Shown: positions 1 to 5,857 of the stretch, one piece after another | How positions within the stretch are numbered: position 1 is the stretch's first letter | Layout of the letters: each line of letters opens with the position of its first letter | NCBI GenBank assembly: GCA_028281075.1 | Contig: JANQKO010000407.1 | Location: 1 to 11,778, forward strand | DNA: 11,778 nucleotides | DNA from: Alphaproteobacteria bacterium | GTDB taxonomy: Bacteria > Pseudomonadota > Alphaproteobacteria > GCA-2731375 | Reading direction: 5' to 3' | Notes under the pieces: model-generated | What the model saw: the letters and a program-made list of their open reading frames with translations, nothing else | What the model was told of the DNA's origin: nothing | Databases searched by the model: none | Position numbers and translations under genes: made by a program

Positions 1-1
1 G

Positions 2-412
2 GTCGACTTCATCGACCGCGCCCGGTCGACCGCGCTGCTGCTGCAGCGTGTCCGGCTGGCGGCGGTCGCCGCGGCGGACCAGGCGCCGCGCGCCGACGCC
101 GAAACGGTCGGCCGGCTGCGGCTCGACGAGCCGACCCGGCGCGCCTATTGGGACGGTCGGCAGGTCGACCTGACGCTGACGGAGTTCAAGATCGTCCGGC
201 TGCTGGTCCGGCAGCACGACAGGGACGTGTCCTACCGTCGGATCTACGACCTCGCCCACGGGCCGGGCTTCATCGCCGGCGAGGGCGAGGACGGCTACCG
301 GGTGAACGTCCGGTCCTTCATCAAGCGGATCAGGAACAAGTTTCGCGACATCGATCCCGGCTTCGATCACATCAAGAACTACCCGGGCTTCGGCTATCGC
401 TGGAGCGGTTAA
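2..412 (+). CDS. OmpR-family response regulator, ChvI-like, C-terminal part (5' truncated)
   Basis: The first 136 residues readable here are the end of a two-component response regulator; the start and phosphoacceptor region lie before the window. The N-terminal residues (VDFIDRARS) are the end of the receiver domain. They are followed by a linker and an OmpR/PhoB winged-helix DNA-binding domain from about residue 37: VDLTLTEFKIV, then the recognition-helix segment VNVRSFIKRIRNKFRDID, and the terminal wing hairpin NYPGFGYRW. The protein is expected to be a cytoplasmic transcription factor phosphorylated by a histidine kinase. No kinase gene follows. In the receiver, the usual invariant Lys-Pro after beta-5 (KPF in most family members) reads Arg-Ala. 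Resemblance to ChvI-like regulators of Rhizobiales is from memory of the family, so the exact subfamily is uncertain. The OmpR-family call itself is firm. Confidence 0.88.
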   Translation, partial: VDFIDRARSTALLLQRVRLAAVAAADQAPRADAETVGRLRLDEPTRRAYWDGRQVDLTLTEFKIVRLLVRQHDRDVSYRRIYDLAHGPGFIAGEGEDGYRVNVRSFIKRIRNKFRDIDPGFDHIKNYPGFGYRWSG

Positions 413-479
413 CCATGCCGCCGCCAGCCCGGAAATTACCACAGGTTTGCCCTACTCATGTCGCACTGGACTGCTTACC

Positions 480-497
480 TTGTAACAAGTTGTAACA
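480..497 (+). promoter_or_regulatory. Tandem direct repeat TTGTAACA, candidate OmpR-type operator
   Basis: Two exact copies of TTGTAACA lie at 480-487 and 490-497. Their starts are 10 bp apart, one helical turn. This spacing and the core TGTAAC resemble sites bound by tandem OmpR/PhoB-family dimers (known for the family). The site lies 68 bp after the regulator gene and about 87 bp before the next start, suitable for controlling the 584 gene. That the neighbouring regulator binds here is inference. The first copy also forms a small palindrome, CTTGT-A-ACAAG (479-489). Confidence 0.45.
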
Positions 498-503
498 GTT
501 TTC

Positions 504-531
504 CCGGCCGTGACGGGCATCGCGCGGCCGG
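504..531 (+). terminator. GC-rich hairpin in the regulator/584 intergenic region
   Basis: Seven-base arms CCGGCCG (504-510) and CGGCCGG (525-531) enclose a 14-nt loop. No T-tract follows the hairpin on the plus strand, so it is not a canonical intrinsic terminator. It may end the regulator transcript or lie in the leader of the 584 gene. In a genome this GC-rich a 7-bp stem can also arise by chance. Confidence 0.25.
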
Positions 532-583
532 TATCGGGGGAACAGGGATTTGGGAAAGGTCGAGGTTCAGGCGGAGGGGAAGA

Positions 584-1087
584 ATGCGCACATCGTCGCT
601 GCGGCTTGAGCGACATGACGCGGCCGTCGAGGCGCCCGGATTGGCTGGCGCGGCGACGGAACGGCCCGGCGAAGCGGTCTTCGCCGACGAGATGAACCGT
701 TTGATCGAGCAGTTGGGGCCGACCAACCTCAGGCTTTCCGTGCATCAGGTCCAGCTTTACTTCCTGCCGCCGTCGCTGGCCTTCGATCTGGTGCGCGCCG
801 CGGCCGGTTTGAGCGGGGCGGTCACCCGGCTGGCGCCGTGCACCTTCGTGGTGGTGTTCATCGGGGCCGGGCCCAGCCTGTCCTGGGATCGGGGCTTCGG
901 CGCCCGGGTGGCGGCGCTGATGAACGCGTTCATCGACCGGGACGGCGAGCCCCATGGCGCCGCGCCGCTGGCGCAACTGCGCACGCTGCGGGTCTGGAGC
1001 CACGACATCATCGACCCGGGCTATCTGCTGCGGCAACTGGCCGACGAAGCGGCGGCGCTCATTCATCCGGCGTCCGCCGCGGCATAG
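584..1087 (+). CDS. Hypothetical protein, 167 aa, unknown function
   Basis: I do not recognise a family. The start at 584 is chosen because a strong Shine-Dalgarno GGAGG sits at 573-577, six bases before the ATG. The frame is open upstream to 458, but that stretch reads as low-complexity Arg/Gly-rich sequence covering the intergenic operator. The N-terminal 35 residues look disordered. From FADEMNRLIEQLG onwards the protein looks folded: a helical segment, a hydrophobic strand (APCTFVVVFIGAG), a helix (GARVAALMNAFID), a second strand (LRTLRVWSHDII) and a C-terminal helix (YLLRQLADEAAAL). It has no signal peptide or convincing membrane span, so it is probably cytoplasmic. It lies directly behind a response-regulator gene and a possible binding site for it, so it may belong to that regulon. 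This is inference. Confidence 0.65.
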   Translation: MRTSSLRLERHDAAVEAPGLAGAATERPGEAVFADEMNRLIEQLGPTNLRLSVHQVQLYFLPPSLAFDLVRAAAGLSGAVTRLAPCTFVVVFIGAGPSLSWDRGFGARVAALMNAFIDRDGEPHGAAPLAQLRTLRVWSHDIIDPGYLLRQLADEAAALIHPASAAA

Positions 1088-1123
1088 CTGCCGTTCTCCG
1101 GCGTTTCGTCCCGGCGCGCCAAT

Positions 1124-1173
1124 GCGCTATCCTAGCCCGCATGACAATCTGCACGCGGGGAACGGGATAGCGC
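1124..1173 (+). promoter_or_regulatory. Inverted repeat ending at the racemase start codon
   Basis: GCGCTATCC (1124-1132) is the exact reverse complement of GGATAGCGC (1165-1173). The right arm contains the likely ribosome-binding purines and ends one base before the ATG at 1175. Inside it a second pair, CCCGC (1136-1140) and GCGGG (1155-1159), can extend the stem, leaving a 14-nt loop. If transcribed in full, this would bury the ribosome-binding site. The left arm also contains a possible -10 (TATCCT, 1128-1133). If that is the promoter, transcription would begin inside the structure and the repeat would act, if at all, as a DNA operator. Confidence 0.4.
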
Positions 1174-1174
1174 G

Positions 1175-2323
1175 ATGGGACCTCTGGCCGGACTGAAGAT
1201 CATCGAGATTGCGGGCATCGGGCCAGGCCCATTCTGCGCCATGCTGCTGGCCGACATGGGCGCGGACGTCCTGCGCGTCGACCGTGTCGAACCCTCCGGC
1301 CTGGGTATCTCCCAGGACCCGCGGTTCGACCTGCTGACCCGCGGCCGGCGTTCGGTCGCCATCGACCTGAAGCGGCCCGAGGGCGTGGCCGCGGTGCTGC
1401 AGCTCGTGTCCAAGGCCGACGGCTTCATCGAGGGCTTCCGGCCCGGCGTCGCCGAACGGCTGGGGATCGGGCCGGAACACTGCCTGGACCGCAATCCGCG
1501 CCTGGTCTATGGCCGGATGACCGGCTGGGGGCAGGACGGCCCGATCGCGCACGCGGCCGGCCATGACATCAACTACATCGCGCTCTCCGGCGCCCTGCAC
1601 GGGATCGGCCGGGCCGGCGAGGCGCCGGTGCCGCCGCTCAATCTCGTCGGCGATTTCGGCGGCGGCGCCATGTTTCTCGCCTTCGGGCTGGTCTCGGCCC
1701 TGCTCGAGGCCTCGCGGTCCGGGCGCGGCCAGGTCGTCGACGTGTCGATGGTCGAGGGGTCGGCCTACCTGATGACCGCCTTCTTCGGCATGCAGGCCTC
1801 CGGTTTCTGGCAGCCGGCCCGCGGCGAGAACGTGCTCGACACCGGCGCCCACTATTACAACGTCTACGAGACCAGCGATGGCAAGTATGTCTCGATCGGC
1901 TCGATCGAGCCGAAGTTCTATGCCGAGCTGCTGGAGAAGCTGGGCCTGTCGGCCGACGAGCTGCCGAAGCAGAACGACCGCGCCCAGTGGGGGGCGATGA
2001 AGGAGCGCCTCGCCGGCCTGTTCAAGACCCGGACCCGCGACGAATGGTGCGCGGTCATGGAAGGCAGCGACGTCTGCTTCGCGCCGGTGCTGTCGCTGGC
2101 CGAGGTGCATGAGCACGCGCACAACAAGGCCCGCGACAGCTTCGTCGAGATCGACGGCGTCGTGCAGCCGGCGCCGGCGCCGAAATTCAGCCGCACCGAG
2201 GCCGAGATTCAGCGCCCGCCGCCGCGGCGGGGCGCGCACACCAAGGCGGCGCTGTCGGACTGGGGTCTGGCGCCGGCCGAAATCGCCGCGTTGGAGGAGG
2301 CCGGCGCCATAAGTCAGACCTGA
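1175..2323 (+). CDS. Alpha-methylacyl-CoA racemase (CaiB/BaiF, CoA-transferase family III)
   Basis: The 382-aa protein is the usual length for bacterial 2-methylacyl-CoA racemases. These interconvert (2R)- and (2S)-2-methylacyl-CoA esters during degradation of branched-chain fatty acids and sterol side chains, in the cytoplasm. It starts with the typical PLAGLKIIEIAGIGPGPF and carries the family MADLGA-like ADMGADVLRVDR. The catalytic residues known from the mycobacterial enzyme (His126/Asp127, Asp156, Glu241) have counterparts: His130-Asp131 in GHDINYIALSG, Asp160 in NLVGDFGGG and Glu245 in SIEPKFYAEL. This favours a racemase over a true CoA-transferase, which would have an Asp nucleophile in another context. 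ATG 1175 fits the family N-terminus, with weak purines (GGGA) before it. An inverted repeat covers the start region. Neighbouring genes give no pathway context. Substrate range cannot be told from sequence. Confidence 0.93.
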   Translation: MGPLAGLKIIEIAGIGPGPFCAMLLADMGADVLRVDRVEPSGLGISQDPRFDLLTRGRRSVAIDLKRPEGVAAVLQLVSKADGFIEGFRPGVAERLGIGPEHCLDRNPRLVYGRMTGWGQDGPIAHAAGHDINYIALSGALHGIGRAGEAPVPPLNLVGDFGGGAMFLAFGLVSALLEASRSGRGQVVDVSMVEGSAYLMTAFFGMQASGFWQPARGENVLDTGAHYYNVYETSDGKYVSIGSIEPKFYAELLEKLGLSADELPKQNDRAQWGAMKERLAGLFKTRTRDEWCAVMEGSDVCFAPVLSLAEVHEHAHNKARDSFVEIDGVVQPAPAPKFSRTEAEIQRPPPRRGAHTKAALSDWGLAPAEIAALEEAGAISQT

Positions 2324-2411
2324 GGCGGGCGGCGGCAACGCCGCGCCGCGACGAACGATAAGTCCGGTCCCGAGGTCGGACACATAAGCGTGGGGGAACG
2401 ATTGCAACGCC

Positions 2412-3269
2412 ATGTCGGGCCATGTAACGGCAACCTTTAATGCCACCTCGATCCTGATCGACGGCTTCGTCGACGGGCTGGTCGCCAACTATCGCCGCCT
2501 GTATGGCGGGTCGCAGCCGGAGAACGCCAACACGCTCCAGGCCGCGGCGGTGATGGCGATGGAGATTATCGCCAATTCCGACGCGCTCTATCACGACGTC
2601 GAACACAGCATGATGGTCACGCTGGTCGGCCAGGAGATCATCCGCGGCAAGTATCTGAGCGAGGGCAGCGTCAGCCCGGCCGACTGGACACATTTCATGG
2701 TCTCGCTGCTGTGCCACGACATCGGCTACGTGCGCAACATCTGCCCCGGTGACCGCGGCGACATCGCCGTCATCAACGAACAGGGCGATACCGTGCAGGT
2801 GCCGCTCGGCGCGACCGACGCCTTCCTGACGCGGCACCATGTCGAGCGCGGCAAGCTGTTCGTGCGCCGCCGCTTCCGGGACCACGCGGTGATCGATCCC
2901 GAGGTGGTGGCGGCGAATATCGAGAACACGCGCTTCCCGGTGCCGAGCCGCGAGGACTCGATCGAGGACGCCGATTATCCGGGCCTGGTCCGCGCCGCCG
3001 ACCTGATCGGCCAGCTCGCCGACCCCGACTATCTGCGCAAGCTGGCGGCCTTGTTCTACGAATTCGAGGAGACCGGCCAGAACGCCGCCATGGGTAACGA
3101 AAGCCCCGAGGATCTGCGCGAGAACTATCCCGATTTCTTCTGGAACATGGTCAACCAGCATATCGGCGCCGGCCTCGGCTATCTGCGCGTGACGCGCGAG
3201 GGCCGGCAGTGGCGGGCGGGCCTGTTCAGCCACGTCTTCTCCGAGGAGCATCGGGCCGCCGCGCCCTGA
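2412..3269 (+). CDS. HD-domain phosphohydrolase-like protein (catalytic copy of a tandem pair)
   Basis: This 285-aa protein has an HD-superfamily arrangement of metal-binding residues: YHDVEH (His61, His65), LLCHDIGY (His102-Asp103), His142/His143, His158 in RFRDH and Asp197 in RAADLIG. The order YH-x3-H, then HD, then a late AD resembles class I cyclic-nucleotide phosphodiesterases, where these residues hold two metals, but the second His of their HDxDH motif is absent. The protein is probably a cytoplasmic metal-dependent phosphohydrolase; its substrate is unknown. The C-terminal third is helical and ends in LFSHVFSEEHR, which is conserved in the next gene. It is the first of two tandem paralogues, separated from the second by only 8 bp, so they are probably co-translated. 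GGGGG at 2393-2397 lies 14 bases before the ATG, a weak ribosome site. The 88 bp upstream contains only a 5-bp GTCCG/CGGAC repeat. Confidence 0.75.
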   Translation: MSGHVTATFNATSILIDGFVDGLVANYRRLYGGSQPENANTLQAAAVMAMEIIANSDALYHDVEHSMMVTLVGQEIIRGKYLSEGSVSPADWTHFMVSLLCHDIGYVRNICPGDRGDIAVINEQGDTVQVPLGATDAFLTRHHVERGKLFVRRRFRDHAVIDPEVVAANIENTRFPVPSREDSIEDADYPGLVRAADLIGQLADPDYLRKLAALFYEFEETGQNAAMGNESPEDLRENYPDFFWNMVNQHIGAGLGYLRVTREGRQWRAGLFSHVFSEEHRAAAP

Positions 3270-3277
3270 GCCGCGCC

Positions 3278-4111
3278 ATGTTCAGACCCGCCGACATCAT
3301 CATCGACGCCTTCGTGCGGCGGCTGACCGCCGACTATGTCGCCGCGTTCGGCGACGGCCATGCCGCCCATGTCGACACCATCGTCCACGTGGCGCGCATG
3401 TCGCTGAACCGCATCGCCCGCTCGAACGCGCTCTACCACAATGTCGACCACACCATGCTGGTGACGCTGGTCGGCCAGGAAATGCTGCGCGGCCGGATGG
3501 TGCGTGACGGCGACGTGCCCCCCGCCGACTGGATAAACTTCGTCGCCTCGCTCTTGTGCTTCGCGGTCGGTTTCGCGCGCGGCGCCTGTCCGGGCGATGA
3601 CGGCGACCGTCTGGTCGTCGGCGACGACGGCGCCATGGCGACGCTGCCGCGCGGCGCCACCGACGGCTGGCTCTGGCCGTATTTCACCGACCGCAGCAAG
3701 ATCTTCGTGCGGCACCATTTCCACGACCACCCCACGCTGAACAGCGAGGTGATGGCCGCCAATATCGAATACGGCCGGTTCCCGCCGCCGGCCGACCGCA
3801 ATCACGAGACGGCGAGCTATCCGGGCCTGCTGCGCGCGGCGCATCTGATCGGCGCGGTCGCCGATCCGAATTTCGTGCTGAAGATGCCGCCGCTGATGCA
3901 GGAGCTGGAGGAATCAGGCATGGCGGCGATGATCGGCTACGCCAACGTCGCCGACTTCCGTATCGGCTATCCCAAGCTGTTCTGGGACGTGCTGCATCCG
4001 CGCATCGCCGACGGCATGGCGCTGCTGGGCTATACCGGCGAGGGCCGGGTCTGGCTCGCCAACATGCACGCCCACCTGCTCAGCGAGGAGCACCGCGGCC
4101 AGATCGCCTGA
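3278..4111 (+). CDS. Degenerate HD-domain paralogue, probable pseudoenzyme
   Basis: This 277-aa protein is homologous over its whole length to the preceding gene. Shared blocks include LYHNVDHTMLVTLVGQE, the PGD-GD loop, GATD, VMAANIE-GRFP, YPGLLRAA-LIG-ADP and LLSEEHR. The first two histidines (His54, His58) and His151 remain. The HD dyad of copy one is replaced by Phe95-Ala96, the RHH triplet by PYF, and the late Asp by His189. A metal-dependent hydrolase lacking these ligands should be inactive, so a regulatory or structural role, perhaps as heterodimer partner of the intact copy, is inferred. The reading frame is intact and the flanking residues are conserved, so this is not a frameshift. 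ATG 3278 is chosen because alignment with copy one begins there (FRPADIIIDAFV). An in-frame ATG at 3209 would overlap the upstream gene. No good Shine-Dalgarno is present, in keeping with translational coupling. Confidence 0.75.
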   Translation: MFRPADIIIDAFVRRLTADYVAAFGDGHAAHVDTIVHVARMSLNRIARSNALYHNVDHTMLVTLVGQEMLRGRMVRDGDVPPADWINFVASLLCFAVGFARGACPGDDGDRLVVGDDGAMATLPRGATDGWLWPYFTDRSKIFVRHHFHDHPTLNSEVMAANIEYGRFPPPADRNHETASYPGLLRAAHLIGAVADPNFVLKMPPLMQELEESGMAAMIGYANVADFRIGYPKLFWDVLHPRIADGMALLGYTGEGRVWLANMHAHLLSEEHRGQIA

Positions 4112-4116
4112 GCGGC

Positions 4117-4137
4117 GCGGCCCGGAGGGAGGGCCGC
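4117..4137. terminator. GC-rich hairpin between convergent genes
   Basis: GCGGCCC (4117-4123) and GGGCCGC (4131-4137) form a perfect 7-bp stem with a 7-nt loop. It lies exactly in the 26-bp gap between the stop codons of two convergent genes, where a bidirectional terminator is expected. No T-tract is visible on either side, so the terminator role is inferred from position. Confidence 0.45.
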
Positions 4138-4536
4138 CTACTCGGCCGCCTGCGCCTTGGCGTCGCCCAGCGGCACGTAGGTCCAGGTCTTCGAGATGAT
4201 GCGCCAGGCGCCGTCGACCCTCAGCATGGTCAGATAGTCGGTGTAGAACCGGTCGCCGATGGCGAGCTGCACCTTGGCCAGCGCCGATTCCGGACCGGAC
4301 CGGTCGATCGACAGGATTCTGTCCATGCGCGGCTGGCCCAGGCTGGCCGGCGCGGTGCGCGCTTCGACCCGGGCGTAGACCGCGCCCATGTCGTCGTCGA
4401 CCAGCGGTCCGTCGGCCGCCGAGTAGAGATGCGCGTTCGGGTGGAAGATCCGTTTCAGGGTCGCGACGTCGCTCTGGTAGAAGCCGTCGAAATAGTCCTG
4501 CAGGGCGGTCGAGATCTCGGTGTATGCGCTGTCCAT
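4138..4536 (-). CDS. NTF2-like protein, putative lumazine-binding family (Lumazine_bd_2 type)
   Basis: The 132-aa protein has the SnoaL/NTF2-like cone fold pattern: an N-terminal helix (ALQDYFDGFYQSDVATLKRIFHPNAHLY), then DGPLV, the SIDRSGPESALAKVQLAIGDRFYTDYLTMLRVDGAWRIISK strands and a short tail. This order matches proteins annotated as putative lumazine-binding; ligand binding has generally been predicted rather than shown. It is probably a small cytoplasmic dimer, and an enzymatic role cannot be assigned. ATG at 4536 is preceded on its strand by a good GGAGG six bases away. It converges on the HD pair and diverges from the aldolase-like gene. The same frame stays open to 5910 on the minus strand, but that extension is only the shadow of the opposite gene. 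Confidence 0.85.
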   Translation of the reverse strand: MDSAYTEISTALQDYFDGFYQSDVATLKRIFHPNAHLYSAADGPLVDDDMGAVYARVEARTAPASLGQPRMDRILSIDRSGPESALAKVQLAIGDRFYTDYLTMLRVDGAWRIISKTWTYVPLGDAKAQAAE

Positions 4537-4698
4537 GGCTGCCTCCGTGTCGCCGGTCCGGCCTAGCCTAATGCAACCGCCGAAGCGGTGCCAGCGGGGC
4601 GACACGGCCGCCGGCCGATCTGCTAGACTCGCGCCGCCGGCCGGGCGGGGGCGGCGCGTTGCGACCGCGACCGGTCGAGATAGGGAGCTTGGAAACCG
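4537..4698. other. Divergent intergenic region
   Basis: These 162 bp separate the NTF2-like gene (-) from the aldolase-like gene (+) and must hold both promoters. I see no convincing -35/-10 pair. TAGACT at 4624-4629 could be a -10 for the plus-strand gene, but no -35 matches it. A small stem ACCGC-CGAA-GCGGT (4576-4589) lies on the NTF2 side; on the minus strand its loop reads TTCG. Confidence 0.4.
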
Positions 4699-5844
4699 TT
4701 GGCAGGCCTGGGACCGAATGAAGCATTGATCGGCGCGCCCGGTTCGCGCGCGCGGCTGTCGACGCCGGCGCTGGTGTTGGACCTCGACCGGTTCGAGGCC
4801 AACCTGGCGGCCATGGCGGCCTGGGCCAGCGACGCGGGCGTCCGCCTGCGGCCGCACGCCAAGATGCACAAGACGCCGCGGATCGCCCAGGCGCAGGTGG
4901 CGGCCGGCGCCGTCGGCATCTGCTGCGCCACGGTCGGCGAGGCCGAGGTCATGGTCGCCGCCGGCATCGCCGATGTGCTGATCACCTCGCCGGCGGTGGC
5001 GCCGGGCAAGCCGACGCGGGTCGCCGCGCTCAATCGTCGGGCGAAGCAACTGGCCGTGGTCGCCGACCATCCGGACAATGTCGCGGCGCTGGCCGCGGCG
5101 AACGCCTCGGGCGACCGGCCGTTGACGGTCTATCTCGAGGTCGACGTCGGCAGCGCGCGGACCGGCGTCACCGGGGCGGCGGCGGGCGTCGCCGTGGTCG
5201 AGGCGATCCGGTCGAGCGACAGCCTGCGCTTCGGCGGCGTGCAGGCCTATGCCGGCTATCTGCAGCACATGCCGGACTATGACGCGCGATGGGCCGAGCT
5301 CGAGCGCGCCATGGCGCCGCTGCGCGAGGTGCTGGCGGCGCTGGCCGAGATCGGCGTCCGGCCCGAGGTGGTGACCGGCGGCGGCAGCGGCAGCCACCGC
5401 ATGGACCCGGAGATGGGCCTGCTCAACGAGCTGCAGGTCGGGTCCTATTGCGTGATGGACGTCGACTATGACCGCGTCGATTTCGTCGGCGGCGACGGCG
5501 CGCCGCCCTACCTGCCGGCGCTGTTCGTGCAGGCGACGGCGATCAACGTCAACCACGACGACACCGCGATCGTCGATGCCGGGCTCAAGGTGTTCGCCAC
5601 CGACGGGCCGCTGCCGCGCTTCGCCGGTGGCGCGCCGGTCGGCGCGACCTTCCGCTTCAAGGGCGACGAGCATGGCGCTGTGGTCTATGGCGACGCCAAC
5701 GAACGCCTGGCGCTGGGCGACACCGTGCTGATCCAGGCGCCGCACTGCGACCCGACCATCAACCTGCACGACGTCCTGCATTGCCTGCGTGGCGATCGGC
5801 TGGTCGACATCTGGCCGATCGCGGCCCGGGGCGCGTCGGCCTGA
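4699..5844 (+). CDS. D-threonine aldolase-like, fold-type III PLP enzyme
   Basis: The 381-aa protein belongs to the alanine-racemase-like TIM-barrel / D-serine dehydratase-like group. Family members cleave D-threonine or related D-3-hydroxy amino acids (to glycine plus aldehyde) or deaminate D-serine. The PLP lysine is Lys55 in RPHAKMHKTP. The metal site near the C-terminus is His349-Cys-Asp351 in PHCDPTINLHD. The His-x-Asp pair resembles D-threonine aldolases rather than the His-x-Cys of D-serine dehydratases. TGGGSGSH (phosphate-binding type loop) follows mid-protein. The start is TTG: an in-frame TAG at 4681 excludes anything further upstream, and AGGGAG (4682-4687) precedes it. The gene is followed after 13 bp by an exporter gene. 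The related beta-hydroxyaspartate aldolase BhcC is possible, but no other bhc gene lies nearby. Exact substrate is uncertain. Confidence 0.85.
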   Translation: MAGLGPNEALIGAPGSRARLSTPALVLDLDRFEANLAAMAAWASDAGVRLRPHAKMHKTPRIAQAQVAAGAVGICCATVGEAEVMVAAGIADVLITSPAVAPGKPTRVAALNRRAKQLAVVADHPDNVAALAAANASGDRPLTVYLEVDVGSARTGVTGAAAGVAVVEAIRSSDSLRFGGVQAYAGYLQHMPDYDARWAELERAMAPLREVLAALAEIGVRPEVVTGGGSGSHRMDPEMGLLNELQVGSYCVMDVDYDRVDFVGGDGAPPYLPALFVQATAINVNHDDTAIVDAGLKVFATDGPLPRFAGGAPVGATFRFKGDEHGAVVYGDANERLALGDTVLIQAPHCDPTINLHDVLHCLRGDRLVDIWPIAARGASA

Positions 5845-5857
5845 CCGTCCCGCCCGC

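Noticed and set aside
1127..2488. 453-codon minus-strand open frame
   Set aside because: Antisense to the racemase gene, with compositionally biased sequence and no recognisable domain. The racemase frame has all catalytic residues.
3209..3277. Longer start for the second HD-domain protein
   Set aside because: The 23 extra residues overlap the coding end of copy one in another frame and have no counterpart in the paralogue. Homology begins at the ATG at 3278.
4607..4642. Direct repeat GCCGCCGGCC at 4607-4616 and 4633-4642
   Set aside because: A GC-only 10-mer in a very GC-rich background is likely by chance, and the spacing fits no known operator.
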